Shown here one piece after another: positions 26,041-35,685 of a DNA stretch of 64,000 bases (position 1 is the stretch's first letter; each line of letters opens with the position of its first letter). The notes under the pieces were generated by a model. It made no database searches. It was not told the DNA's origin and saw only the letters and a list, made by a program, of their open reading frames with translations. Position numbers and translations under genes: made by a program. Source of the stretch: Victivallales bacterium (lineage in GTDB: Bacteria > Verrucomicrobiota > Lentisphaeria > Oligosphaerales > Oligosphaeraceae); the NCBI GenBank assembly GCA_017535315.1, contig JAFXUD010000034.1, positions 1-64,000 on the forward strand, read 5' to 3'.

Positions 26041-27951
26041 ATGAGTCAAACGGAAGAAATAAAGGGTTGCCTTTTACGCGCATATGTTCCTGGTCAAGCG
26101 ACGATTACACGACGGATCAAGTATTTCCCATGTCGTATAGGACGGCTTGACAGCAATGACGTGGTTCTTGGAGACAGCTCGGTTTCAGGGCTTCATGCCG
26201 TGCTGGCTCTGGATGACAAGGACAACATCTATCTGGAAGACCAGTGGAGCACAAATGGCATCTATCTAGAAGGGCAGAGGGTTACGCAGTTACTGATTGA
26301 CCATCCTGTGCGATTGGTTCTGGGAAGGGTGACCCTTGATTTGGGTCTGACCGAAGACGACCTCTTTGTACTTCCGCCTTTTGTGCCCAAAAACAACAAT
26401 GCCCGACAGCCATTACCCGAGGAGGCTGTTTCATCTGAAAAAAAGATTGACATCATCCAGCAGGAGGAGCCGAAAAAGAAGACTGCTTCACGTCAACGGT
26501 CCACTGCGGAAACAGATATCTATGATGACAACATCGTCACGACAACCACGAGAGGCGGAAGCAAGGGGATTATCTGCCCGCACTGCTGGCACCGCTTCGA
26601 CGTTGGCGAATTCCTGTTCATTGCTCGCCACCAGAGCCTGATAGGGGATTCCGTTTTAGGCGCGGATGCCGCGCAGCGTTTCCTACCGTCACGCTTTACG
26701 CCAGAGGGAAATGCAATTGATGCGGCGGGAATGAGCTGTCCTGACATGGCCTGTCCCCGCTGCCACCTGCGGATACCGCAGGCTGCCAGTGAAATGCCGC
26801 CGCTGTTCCTCTCCATTGTCGGCGCGACGGCCAGCGGAAAATCCTATTTCCTGACGAGCATGACTTGGGACTTGCGTAATACTCTTTCCCGCAACTTTGC
26901 CATCTCCTTTACGGATACGGATGCAGTCAACAACCAGATACTCAATGACTTCGAGGAGACCATCTTTCTTTCCTCTGATCCAGACGAACTGGTTGCCCTG
27001 CGGAAAACCGAACTCCAGGGCGAACTTTACAACCAGGTTCTGTTGGACAACATGCTCATCAATCTTCCCAAGCCCTTCATGTTTACCGTCATGCCTGCGG
27101 AGCACCACCCTCGTTATGCGGAGGTATTGGACAAGATGTCACGCACGCTGGTGCTTTACGACAATGCAGGCGAGCACTTTGAGCCTGGCATGGATTCGGT
27201 TGACAACCCCACGACGCAGCACCTGCTTCATTCGGATACCATCTTCTTCCTCTTTGATCCCACAAAGGATGTGCGCTTCCGCAAGCGTCTCCGTGGCAGC
27301 GAAGATCCTCAGCTTGCCGCCCATGCCAGAGTGCAGCGACAGGAGATTATTCTGACAGAGATGATCAACCGCATCAAGAAGTATTCTGGCATGCGTTCGG
27401 GACGCAAGACCGCCAAGACCCTGATTCTCATGGTTTCCAAGTTCGATGTATGGAAGCAATTGCTGGACTTCGAACTGCCCGCGGAACCCTGGCAATGGGA
27501 ATCCGAATACAACACGAATGCCCTGGATGTGGATTTGATAAAGAACGTCTCCTTTGCCGTAAGGCAGCTGCTGGACGAAATATGCCCTGAAGTGGTCACG
27601 ACCGCCGAATCGTTTGCAGGCGAGGTCCTATATCTGCCAAACAGCGCGTTGGGGCATAGCCCCGAGGTTGGTGAAAATGGGATGGTTGGCATACGTCCCA
27701 TCGATGTGGAGCCGTTCTGGGTTTCCGTTCCCATGCTCTACTTCTTCTTTGAGCGCGGATTCATCCAGCCTATTCCAGAGCATTCGCGTCAAAAATACAA
27801 GGAGACTCCCTGCGAGTGCACGCTTTCAGGTGATATCTTCTTCATCAAACTGCCAGGGCGTCCAAAGCCTTTGCAAGTACCGATTTCCTTTGCTGGGCAT
27901 CAGCTTCGCTGTCCAGGAACGGACCTTTGGTTTACGGTTCCGACGCTTTAA
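26041..27951 (+). CDS. FHA / zinc-ribbon / P-loop GTPase protein (double-GTPase-like)
   Basis: 636 residues. The FHA domain spans about 28-100 (GRLDSND, SVSGLH, STNG), a phosphothreonine reader. A disordered charged linker (about 115-170) follows. A split zinc ribbon has C179/C182 and C238/C241. The P-loop domain has Walker A GATASGKS (261-268), a DxxG-type switch DNAGE (374-378) and SKFD (466-469) in the place of NKxD, so a GTPase of the TRAFAC type resembling the DO-GTPase2 family described in predicted bacterial conflict systems. Soluble and cytoplasmic. It lies 11 bp before the GAP1-like gene, a pairing known for these GTPases. Family name recalled from memory, not searched. Confidence 0.75.
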   Translation: MSQTEEIKGCLLRAYVPGQATITRRIKYFPCRIGRLDSNDVVLGDSSVSGLHAVLALDDKDNIYLEDQWSTNGIYLEGQRVTQLLIDHPVRLVLGRVTLDLGLTEDDLFVLPPFVPKNNNARQPLPEEAVSSEKKIDIIQQEEPKKKTASRQRSTAETDIYDDNIVTTTTRGGSKGIICPHCWHRFDVGEFLFIARHQSLIGDSVLGADAAQRFLPSRFTPEGNAIDAAGMSCPDMACPRCHLRIPQAASEMPPLFLSIVGATASGKSYFLTSMTWDLRNTLSRNFAISFTDTDAVNNQILNDFEETIFLSSDPDELVALRKTELQGELYNQVLLDNMLINLPKPFMFTVMPAEHHPRYAEVLDKMSRTLVLYDNAGEHFEPGMDSVDNPTTQHLLHSDTIFFLFDPTKDVRFRKRLRGSEDPQLAAHARVQRQEIILTEMINRIKKYSGMRSGRKTAKTLILMVSKFDVWKQLLDFELPAEPWQWESEYNTNALDVDLIKNVSFAVRQLLDEICPEVVTTAESFAGEVLYLPNSALGHSPEVGENGMVGIRPIDVEPFWVSVPMLYFFFERGFIQPIPEHSRQKYKETPCECTLSGDIFFIKLPGRPKPLQVPISFAGHQLRCPGTDLWFTVPTL

Positions 27952-27962
27952 GAGGAGGGACC

Positions 27963-28892
27963 ATGGCGCACGAACTGATATACACATCGGCGGAGCGGGG
28001 GCTTCGTCCTGGGACGCGAGGGTTCTGCACGGTGGCGCATACACAGGGGATGACACCGCAGAACATACAACTGCTGGAGGCTTTGAGTGCCTACAAGAAC
28101 CTCTACAGTGTGCATGATGCCCAGGAAAAGGCGGAGCCGATTGCCTGGAGTCATATTACCAGCAATCTCATCGGGCGTTCCGCCAGCATTGTTTCGCGGG
28201 TTGGCTCCACGGCTGCCGACCATACGGGGCGAAGCAACAAGCTGGCCCATCATGTCCTGCTGCCCGCGCGGGAGCGTCCGCAGGGTGGGCCAGCCTGGCT
28301 TTGCCAGCAGATTGGATTCCTGCGGGATGCGTGGGATGAACAGCCTCATATCATCAGCAATCAGAAAGAGATACCAGCAGGGGATTATGAGCCCAAGCCT
28401 GCAACGGCATGGGAGGCGTTGACAGGCGACCCCGCCTACGCGGCGTTCCTTCCCAATGCCTTCAAGACAAACAGCGATTCAATCGTCCTGATAGCCTTTG
28501 CTCCAGGGACGGACATGCTTTCCCTTATATCAGAATCCCTTGCCATCATGGAGCCGTCGCAACGCTGGAATGTCACCTTCACGACATATTTTACGCAGCT
28601 GGCAGTCGGTGCGACCTGTGCCTGGCGCTGTTGCGTGGCGGATTCGGAGGTGCTACGGGAGGCGCGGCGGAATCCCAGAACGATTGTCTTCGATTTGACG
28701 GAGACGCTGCCACCTGTCCCCACGGGGCCGCTGGCGGAGCTAGCAAGAAGTGGACAGAGTCCCGTTGTTCCAAAGATTCAAGTCAATGTGCCCCCTGATC
28801 CCAACAAGCCAAAGAAGTTCATCTTGATGGACAACAGAAACATCAACCAGCTTACGCTGAAGCCCCGCAATCCAAACGCTCCCAGAAAATAG
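27963..28892 (+). CDS. GTPase-associated protein 1 (GAP1-N2)-like protein
   Basis: 309 residues. The N-terminus (HELIYTSAERGLRPGTRGFC, then TVAHTQGM) matches what I recall of the GAP1-N2 domain, which occurs beside double-GTPase proteins. VGSTAADHTGRSNKLAHHV near residue 85 continues that domain. The C-terminal tail (Pro/Asn/Lys-rich, about 265-309) looks disordered. This protein is shorter than full GAP1 proteins, which usually carry middle and C-terminal domains. GAGGAGGG precedes ATG 27963. It is probably the direct partner or regulator of the preceding GTPase. Confidence 0.7.
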   Translation: MAHELIYTSAERGLRPGTRGFCTVAHTQGMTPQNIQLLEALSAYKNLYSVHDAQEKAEPIAWSHITSNLIGRSASIVSRVGSTAADHTGRSNKLAHHVLLPARERPQGGPAWLCQQIGFLRDAWDEQPHIISNQKEIPAGDYEPKPATAWEALTGDPAYAAFLPNAFKTNSDSIVLIAFAPGTDMLSLISESLAIMEPSQRWNVTFTTYFTQLAVGATCAWRCCVADSEVLREARRNPRTIVFDLTETLPPVPTGPLAELARSGQSPVVPKIQVNVPPDPNKPKKFILMDNRNINQLTLKPRNPNAPRK

Positions 28893-28984
28893 CAGTTTCT
28901 GCCGCATTGTTTTTCTGGCCTCCACGCACTCTCTTGCCAAACGGAATGTCGGTGTCAAAAGCAGCATAACCTAGGGTATTGAAA

Positions 28985-31900
28985 ATGACTCCCGAACAAT
29001 TATTGGTTCAGCAGATACAGCAGACATTGAACGCAGACCAGCTGGAACGCACATCTTCGATAGAGGATTTGGCGTTGCAGTTTGCGGAGATGTGTATTGC
29101 CGCCAACACACGTCTGGCGAACTGTGCAGACTACATCTCCAAGGGGCGCCGTTCGGAAGCGGTGAATGAGGCGCACAACCTGCCAGATCTGCTTCAATTG
29201 GCCCAGCTTTTGGAGTTTGAGGGCATCAAGAAATGGCGGAATCTTTGTTCGGACATGGAATTGGCAGTTGCCCCGCCACTTAATTCCGAAAACTTAGAGA
29301 AGTTGCGTGCCGCCGTTACTGCAGAGGAGGAACTCACTCCGCTTTTGAAAGAATATAGACGGTGCGTTTACCAGGGCGACCACCGCGGATGCATTGTCCT
29401 TCTTCGTAAAATCATAGAGCTTGATTCTGGCAATCCCAGTTGGAAGGACAACCTTCGTCCTCTGGAGGAAGAGGCGATGCCTGAGTTGCTTCAGCAAGCG
29501 GAAAGGGCCTTGTCTTCGGGAAATCATGCCCGCCTGAAGACGGTTTTTGAGGAGCTGAATGCACCTCATCGAGTTGTGCAGCCACCAGAGGAGTTGATGG
29601 GCCGTATCAAGCGGGAGCTGCTTTCGGAGCGGGCGGATGATGTGAAGGTGGAGGCGGAGGCGTTGCTTGTCAAGATTCGTTCTGCCTTGGATAGTTCTGA
29701 CGGCACGCTGGTTGAAGCTCTTTTGGAGAAGAGCTCGGCTATTGAGCAGAATGACGCCTTCTTGAACAAGCCCGAAAGCTGGGACGGCATTTTGTCAGAA
29801 GCGCGTGAATTTCTGGACATGCAGCGTCGTCGCCGTGAGAAGCAAGCAGATTTTCTGAAAGCGATTGATGAAATGCAGGCGATGCTTGCCCGAGGAGATT
29901 ATACGGAGATGGAGCTTCGCCATGAATGGGAGCGTCTTCTTGCGTGGGAGTTGCCAGTGTCGGATATGCTGCGCCACCAGGTCAAGGAGATTTTCGAGGA
30001 TATACGGCAGCGTAAGCGCCGTAAGGTCCGCATGGTAACCATTTCTATTGTGTCGGGAATCATCATTCTCCTGCTGGTGGGGAGTGTTGTTGCGTATATT
30101 AAGGCAAAGCAGCTGAGCAATGATGCCAAGGTGGCGGAAGTCGAGCGGCTTTGGCAGGAGGGAAAGTATGGCGAACTGGAACTCTATCTGGATAATTTGT
30201 CCAAAAGTGATTTGACCGTCGTTAGAATGCCGAAGGTGGAAGATATAGCGCGACAGCTACAGGAGCACAGGAAGAAAACGGCGAAATACAAAGAGACCTT
30301 TGATTTTGCGATGGACAATCTTTCGACGATTCGCAGCAACAAATATGACGGTGCAACCACCGAGGAGATTCTCCAGCATCTGAAGGATGCGGAGCTTGCC
30401 GCGAAACAGCTTTCAGACGAAGCTGGTCTGGCGCGCATAAAGGCCTGGCGCGGTGGATGGGAGGATTGGAAGGCAAGGCGCAGCCTTCAGGCGAACACAA
30501 TATTGAAAAGCGCTGTGGCCACGTTGAGTGCAGCTCTTGAAGAGCAGAAGCGGAGCCCTTTCACGGATTTTGAGAATGAAAAAGAGAAAATAGATAGTTT
30601 GATGACGACGGCGGATGAGGCGAGGCCGTTTGCAGGGTTGGCTGACGAGATGGAGCGTCAGCGGTTTCTTGATGTCGTGGAACGTTTGGCGACTTGGCAG
30701 CGCGAGTTTGATCAACGCTACAAGGCATTCCAGTCGGTCAGTTCTGAATTGGAGAAGCTCCGTCTCTCCATTCCTGCGGCCATAACGGACTTGTCTCGCT
30801 ACAAGAGCCTGATGGAACGTTATATTGAGCTAGCCCCTGAACTGGATGAGCAGCGGAAAGGATACCAGGAAATCTTGAAAGATTTTCCCTGTTATGAAGG
30901 CGCAATGTTACGGGCCTCCTCAATGATGATGAGTGTTCCCCCCACTCCTGAGATGGCGAAGGAACTTAAGGCGCAACTTGCTACGGAAGGCGAAGGCGCC
31001 ACTCTGACAGGCAGTATCTGGGAGACGGATGTGCGGGCTGCGCTTTACCTTTATGATCTTCATACGGAATTGAGGAAAAAACTAAACAATCTTCTGAATG
31101 CCAGTCCCGAGCTTTTCAACCTCTATTATGCGAGATACCGCAGGATTGGTGAAGAAAAATGGCATAAACTCTATTCTCCGCGACCGCTGATGAGCGCTCT
31201 GGACAAGGACGATGCTACTGTCAAGCTCTATTGGGGAAATGTCTATTTTGCGGACAATCCCCAGGGCAAACCGACTTTGGTTCATACAAAGGTTGCTTTC
31301 CCTGACCGCCTGAGTTCGAAGGACTACGAGGTGGAGATGCATATTCGCAAGGAGGATGACCGCTGTGAATATGCAAAGTTCCTGTTGCGTTTTATTTCCG
31401 AGGGCTCAGAGGCAAAGAACATGCCTGTGTATCTTCTCAATGGAATACAGCAGCTTTTTGAGGATAACAAGATTGAGCCTGTGTTGCGTGCGCTGCTCAT
31501 CAAACGTATCTTGGCCATGTTGGTTGACGGTCTGGGGGATATCATCCCCGAAATAGGCAGAATGGCCAGGGACTTTGCCTTGATTCCCACGGATGTCCCG
31601 TGGATGAACGAGGAGCATTCCGAGGTCAGGGCGGCAGAACGCAAACTGCGAGAAACAGTGAAGACCACCATTCGTCCAGAGGTGGTCATCTCCAGGCTGG
31701 AGCTCCATTGTGCGCTTTTGGAGGCTACGCTGAACAGCAAGGTACGTTGTGTTGGCTCCTGCGTCTGGGGGCAGGATGGTCGTCTGGTATTCGACTTGCG
31801 TGGTGGGCAGTATAACGAGTTGTGGGGGTGTTTTGTCTCTGCGGCGGGTATGATGCCTCATTTCAGTGTTGTTTCCAGAGATGGAAAGAGTATCCTTTCT

Positions 31901-32050
31901 GGAAATGCGGACACATGCCGTTTTGCCATGCCGCTCTTTGCGCCTGCGCCTGGTTATTCTGCCTTTGATATTTTGGATTCGCTGAAGAAGAATACGGAAT
32001 TACTGCAGGGCATACGATTCCCGTATGCCTGGCCAAGGAATGTAAAATAG
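28985..32050 (+). CDS. large bitopic coiled-coil membrane protein, unknown function
   Basis: 1021 residues. About 350 residues of charged helices (cytoplasmic if topology is N-in) precede one membrane helix (about 350-372, TISIVSGIIILLLVGSVVAY) flanked by RKRRKVR. A helical, coiled-coil-rich region of about 300 residues follows, then a mixed domain of about 300 residues. It is not recognised as a known family. ATG 28985 is preferred over the in-frame TTG at 28979. It lies 92 bp after the GAP1-like gene and 250 bp before the PilM-like gene. It probably serves as a scaffold linking the cytoplasmic GTPase to the envelope; this is inferred from topology only. Confidence 0.65.
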   Translation: MTPEQLLVQQIQQTLNADQLERTSSIEDLALQFAEMCIAANTRLANCADYISKGRRSEAVNEAHNLPDLLQLAQLLEFEGIKKWRNLCSDMELAVAPPLNSENLEKLRAAVTAEEELTPLLKEYRRCVYQGDHRGCIVLLRKIIELDSGNPSWKDNLRPLEEEAMPELLQQAERALSSGNHARLKTVFEELNAPHRVVQPPEELMGRIKRELLSERADDVKVEAEALLVKIRSALDSSDGTLVEALLEKSSAIEQNDAFLNKPESWDGILSEAREFLDMQRRRREKQADFLKAIDEMQAMLARGDYTEMELRHEWERLLAWELPVSDMLRHQVKEIFEDIRQRKRRKVRMVTISIVSGIIILLLVGSVVAYIKAKQLSNDAKVAEVERLWQEGKYGELELYLDNLSKSDLTVVRMPKVEDIARQLQEHRKKTAKYKETFDFAMDNLSTIRSNKYDGATTEEILQHLKDAELAAKQLSDEAGLARIKAWRGGWEDWKARRSLQANTILKSAVATLSAALEEQKRSPFTDFENEKEKIDSLMTTADEARPFAGLADEMERQRFLDVVERLATWQREFDQRYKAFQSVSSELEKLRLSIPAAITDLSRYKSLMERYIELAPELDEQRKGYQEILKDFPCYEGAMLRASSMMMSVPPTPEMAKELKAQLATEGEGATLTGSIWETDVRAALYLYDLHTELRKKLNNLLNASPELFNLYYARYRRIGEEKWHKLYSPRPLMSALDKDDATVKLYWGNVYFADNPQGKPTLVHTKVAFPDRLSSKDYEVEMHIRKEDDRCEYAKFLLRFISEGSEAKNMPVYLLNGIQQLFEDNKIEPVLRALLIKRILAMLVDGLGDIIPEIGRMARDFALIPTDVPWMNEEHSEVRAAERKLRETVKTTIRPEVVISRLELHCALLEATLNSKVRCVGSCVWGQDGRLVFDLRGGQYNELWGCFVSAAGMMPHFSVVSRDGKSILSGNADTCRFAMPLFAPAPGYSAFDILDSLKKNTELLQGIRFPYAWPRNVK

Positions 32051-32098
32051 GCTTCTGACCTAAATGACCCAAAAAGGGTAACTAATCAGAAGGGAAAA

Positions 32099-32230
32099 CC
32101 GCGTTAGCGACTGCAGAGTATAGCCGTGGGTGGAGCGAGCGCCTCTGGCGCGAGCAAAAACCACGGGATTAGCAAAATCCCCCAAAAACTTTGCACCGTG
32201 CCGCGTAGCGTAGCGAAGCGGCAAGGCGCA
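32099..32230. repeat. dispersed intergenic repeat
   Basis: The order CCGCGTTAGCG, AGCCGTGGGTGGAGCGAGC, CCACGGG, GTGCCGCGTAGCGTAGCGAA, GCAAGGCGCA matches the interior of the MITE-like elements at 24030 and 51838 but no TIRs are apparent. It separates the coiled-coil gene from the PilM-like gene. Confidence 0.85.
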
Positions 32231-32301
32231 GAAGTGCCAACAAGCAATATCAATCGTTGAGGCATTACAAAATAGAGCAAAAAAAGTTCCCATCTGAAAG
32301 C

Positions 32302-34140
32302 ATGAGAAAGAATGGACGATATTTAGGATTGGATATTGGTGCGGCGGGCGTCAAGGCCGTGGTGCTGAAGCGAACAGGGAAAGAAGTTTCACTTGAAGCA
32401 ACCGACGAGCTTCATACGCTGGAGGAGGGCATCCTGAACGAACAGGAGCTCCACAGCTCCATTGCCCAATGGCTTCATGGAAAGAAGTGGGACAAGTTGC
32501 CTACTGTGATTGGCCTTCCACAGTATCTTGCACAGACGATGCTGAAGGAATTTCCTGTCATCAAGAACGCGGCAAAACTGGATGTTCTGGTCAACAGCGA
32601 GATATCCCAGGTGGCAGGGCTTTCGGAGGAGACTTTGGTGCATGACTACTGTCAACTTCATGAAGGCGGAGGACGGAAAAACGGTTTTCTTATCGGGCTT
32701 TGCCGCGAGCAGACCATACGGGAGCGCCTGACAGGATATGAGGTGGCGGGCATTCGGACGGATGCTATTGCGCTTGGGGGAATGGCCGTTGCAAATGCAT
32801 ACCTGACACTGAAATATAATGCGAGTGAGAACGGCGATGCTTCAAAGCCAGTGCTTTTGTTGGATTTGGGGAGAGAGAACGCTGTCGCCGTGATTATGGC
32901 AGGCAAAGTTCCGCTTTTTGTCAGTTCCCTGATGGTTTCAGGGGAGCGTTTTGAGCAGGCCGTGAAAAGCGCAAACCAGCCTGTTGAAGGGAAGAAAAAG
33001 GTAAGTCTCTCCGCCAAAAGCGTGGAGGAGATTAACCTCCTGGATGAAATCGGCACGTCGCCAGTCATGCTGGCCGCGAATCTCCTGGAATCCGAAATAC
33101 AGGGAGTTGTGGAGAACTGGCGTGCGCAGGAGGATTATGAGGTCGGAAAAACCCCCATTGCCAAGGTGATGGTTTGCGGTGGCATCGCAAAGATGAAAGG
33201 GTTGTGTGAATGGCTGACAGAACGTCTGGAAACGCCAGTTGAAGTGTTTGGCCCCGAAGTGGACGGTATGGTGCGCCCTGAATTGACGATGGCATACGGT
33301 CTGGCAGCGCAATGTGCTGAAGATGAGAAGGCCGCTTTGTCACTCTCCATGCTTCCTGCCGACATTCGCTGGCGGAAGTTGCGTGAGGCCAATTATCCTT
33401 TCCTTGTCGCCGCTTTAGCCCTTTGGGTGGTTGTCATGGCGGTATTGGGCATTCTCTGGTATGTCAGGACTACTTCTCTTATAGGAGCATATATGGAACA
33501 ACAAGAGAAACTGGAGAAGTGCGGCAATTTGATTGGGCGCATAGAGAGTGCACAGAATGCCCTTTATGATCGCGAGGCGAAGGTTGTTCCTCTAGTGGAG
33601 GCGGGCTGTCAGCCAGTGAGATTGAAAAATGCCCTTGAGGAAATTGGAAAGGCATGTGCCGCAGACGACTGGATTGTCTATCTTGCTGACGAGACCAGTT
33701 ATCATCAAGCCAAGGAGGACGAAAGGCGGGATGAGAGGCGATCCAGTTCTTCTTTGGACATGTTTGGTGGAGCAAAGGGGACGGACTACGGAGATGCCTC
33801 AGGGGTGCCAGAGTTCCCGATTCGTATGCTGCCAAGGGATATTTCTGTGACGACAAGGTTCATCACGGCGAGTTATGCCCCACTTAAGCCGTCGCAGCGA
33901 TTTGCGCCTGCTACGGAATTCGCGAAAAAACTGAATGAAGGAGGGCTTTTCAAAGGGGTGGACACCCTGCAGGGACAGGAAAGCAGAGTTGATATTTTTG
34001 CCCCGTGGGCTCAATGGTTGAAAGGCGTGAGGGGACAGTTCGTTTGCTTTTCTTTTGCGTTGCCATTTGCAGATGCTGATGTGCGTAAGGAACTCCTCCC
34101 AATTCCTGTTGTCAAAGGGAAGGGCAAATCCAAGAAGTAG
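32302..34140 (+). CDS. PilM-PilN-like fusion protein
   Basis: 612 residues. Residues 1-350 are an actin-like ATPase fold of the PilM type: GLDIGAAGVKAVVLK (phosphate-1 loop) and a second loop LLLDLGRENAVAVI, with KVMVCGGIAKMKGL as the adenosine motif. A membrane helix at about 367-390 (FLVAALALWVVVMAVLGILW) leads to a periplasmic coiled coil and alpha/beta domain as in PilN. In type IV pilus systems PilM binds the cytoplasmic tail of PilN; here they are one chain. ATG 32302 is chosen because the fold starts there. The next two genes encode PilO- and PilP-like proteins. Confidence 0.75.
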   Translation: MRKNGRYLGLDIGAAGVKAVVLKRTGKEVSLEATDELHTLEEGILNEQELHSSIAQWLHGKKWDKLPTVIGLPQYLAQTMLKEFPVIKNAAKLDVLVNSEISQVAGLSEETLVHDYCQLHEGGGRKNGFLIGLCREQTIRERLTGYEVAGIRTDAIALGGMAVANAYLTLKYNASENGDASKPVLLLDLGRENAVAVIMAGKVPLFVSSLMVSGERFEQAVKSANQPVEGKKKVSLSAKSVEEINLLDEIGTSPVMLAANLLESEIQGVVENWRAQEDYEVGKTPIAKVMVCGGIAKMKGLCEWLTERLETPVEVFGPEVDGMVRPELTMAYGLAAQCAEDEKAALSLSMLPADIRWRKLREANYPFLVAALALWVVVMAVLGILWYVRTTSLIGAYMEQQEKLEKCGNLIGRIESAQNALYDREAKVVPLVEAGCQPVRLKNALEEIGKACAADDWIVYLADETSYHQAKEDERRDERRSSSSLDMFGGAKGTDYGDASGVPEFPIRMLPRDISVTTRFITASYAPLKPSQRFAPATEFAKKLNEGGLFKGVDTLQGQESRVDIFAPWAQWLKGVRGQFVCFSFALPFADADVRKELLPIPVVKGKGKSKK

Positions 34141-34155
34141 TAGAGGGTCGTGAAA

Positions 34156-35022
34156 ATGAAAAACTGGATGAAGATACATCAGATTCTTTTGGCGGCTCTA
34201 GTGTTTGCTGTATTGGGGCTTCTGGTTGTTTATTTTCTAGTGTTTTCCCCGAAGAAGCAGGAACTTGAGGAGGTGCAGAGCGAGGTTTCGAGGCTTCAGG
34301 AGCGTTTGCGTGGCAGCGTCTGGCCGCTTGATGCAGACAGGCTGGAGCGTTTTCTGGTGGAACTTGAGAAAGAGTACAAAGGAGATCAGAAAAGCTCTGC
34401 CTTGACGGCACATTCCGCAGAGGCTTTGCGCAAGGCCTCTGCTACTTTTCTTTCCAAAATCACCAGTGAATATGGTAATTTGGAGGATTTCATGGCGGCT
34501 GTTTCGCGCCTTGACTACCAGTCGGAGTACAATCGAGTGCTGACAACGCTTTCGGAAAAGGGCGTCAAGCTGGAGCCTTCTGTTTTGAACATGAACGAGG
34601 ACATGCCCACTCCCTATATGTATCAGTGCATGATTCAGATCTGGACGGTGGAGAAGTTGGCGGAGATTGCGTTGAAAAGTGGCGTCGAGTTGTCAACGTA
34701 TCCAGAACGCAAGCGAGGCCAGGGGCAGATAGCGCGAATCAGCGTGGAGCCAATGCGTGCTTTTTTCGCGTCTCCGAGCAATGAGCGTCCATATTTGCTG
34801 GAGTTTCCCGTGAAGCTCAGCATCGAAGGCACGCTGGATTCATGCATGGGCTTCATCGACCGTTTGTGCGGAGATGACGTTTTCATTCCTCCCAAGCAAT
34901 TTGAGATATTTTCGTTTCCCCCAATGAAGAATGAAAGGGGTGAAGATGGATTCTTCAAGGGCGGACAACTCCGCATGAATCTGACTTGTGCCTCTTTTCT
35001 TGTTCTTGGCAAGGTGAACTGA
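34156..35022 (+). CDS. PilO-like bitopic membrane protein
   Basis: 288 residues. A short cytoplasmic N-terminus, one membrane helix (about 8-29, LAALVFAVLGLLVVYFLVF), a coiled coil (KKQELEEVQSEVSRLQERL) and a periplasmic alpha/beta domain give the PilO/GspM plan. GAGGG lies 8 bases before ATG 34156. It lies 15 bp after the PilM-PilN-like gene. The assignment rests on topology and gene order; sequence similarity is weak to the eye. Confidence 0.6.
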   Translation: MKNWMKIHQILLAALVFAVLGLLVVYFLVFSPKKQELEEVQSEVSRLQERLRGSVWPLDADRLERFLVELEKEYKGDQKSSALTAHSAEALRKASATFLSKITSEYGNLEDFMAAVSRLDYQSEYNRVLTTLSEKGVKLEPSVLNMNEDMPTPYMYQCMIQIWTVEKLAEIALKSGVELSTYPERKRGQGQIARISVEPMRAFFASPSNERPYLLEFPVKLSIEGTLDSCMGFIDRLCGDDVFIPPKQFEIFSFPPMKNERGEDGFFKGGQLRMNLTCASFLVLGKVN

Positions 35023-35032
35023 GGTGAGAATG

Positions 35033-35677
35033 ATGAAATACCTGCTTTTATATTTTCAAAAGAACTGGGAGATGGCGATCTTGGCTGCCACCATTATCCT
35101 TTTACTGTTCATTGTATTGCCGTTTTTTGTGTCGGGAACAACATTGGATGAGATTATGGGGAGTGGAAAGGCGGCCCTAAAACGCGAAAGTGCGCTTTCA
35201 AAGAACTCTTTTGCATTTTTGGATGATGGTGCCCCTGCATTGGAATTAGAACGGGATCCCTTCAAGCTGACGGTTAAGGCTCCAGAACCGCCAAAACCGA
35301 AGCCAGCGCCTCCTAAAACTGAACCGAAACCAGTCGAAAAGCCCAAGGAGCCGCCAAAGAAGGCACCTGCTCCCGAGCCAGAGCAACCAGCCAAGGGCCC
35401 CGTTAGGCCCCAGGTGGTTTTCCAATACGTTCCTGGTGTGATTGCCTTCACGTTTCAGCAGATGAACAGCACGGGTAAGACCGTTGCCATCATTTCTGCA
35501 CAAAGCAAGGGAACACAGCCGCAGAACTACACGGTTGGCGTCGGCGAAGAGGTGAACGGGGCCATAATACAGTCCATCTCAGATGAGACGCTGATTGTGC
35601 AGGATGCGCAGAAGCGACGCGTCGCGATTCCCATCGGGAGCAAACGGCAGCTTTGGATGAGGATTAAAAAAGAATAG
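35033..35677 (+). CDS. PilP/GspC-like bitopic protein with Pro-rich linker
   Basis: 214 residues. One membrane helix (about 12-33), then a long Pro/Lys/Glu-rich linker (about 85-130, PPKPKPAPPKTEPKPVEKP), then a small beta domain (about 135-210) with GEEVNGAIIQSISDETLIVQ, the pattern of the PilP and GspC homology region. Such proteins connect the inner-membrane platform to an outer-membrane secretin. GAGGTGAG lies just before. GTG 35024 and ATG 35030 are alternative starts. Confidence 0.6.
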   Translation: MKYLLLYFQKNWEMAILAATIILLLFIVLPFFVSGTTLDEIMGSGKAALKRESALSKNSFAFLDDGAPALELERDPFKLTVKAPEPPKPKPAPPKTEPKPVEKPKEPPKKAPAPEPEQPAKGPVRPQVVFQYVPGVIAFTFQQMNSTGKTVAIISAQSKGTQPQNYTVGVGEEVNGAIIQSISDETLIVQDAQKRRVAIPIGSKRQLWMRIKKE

Positions 35678-35685
35678 AGGTTAGC

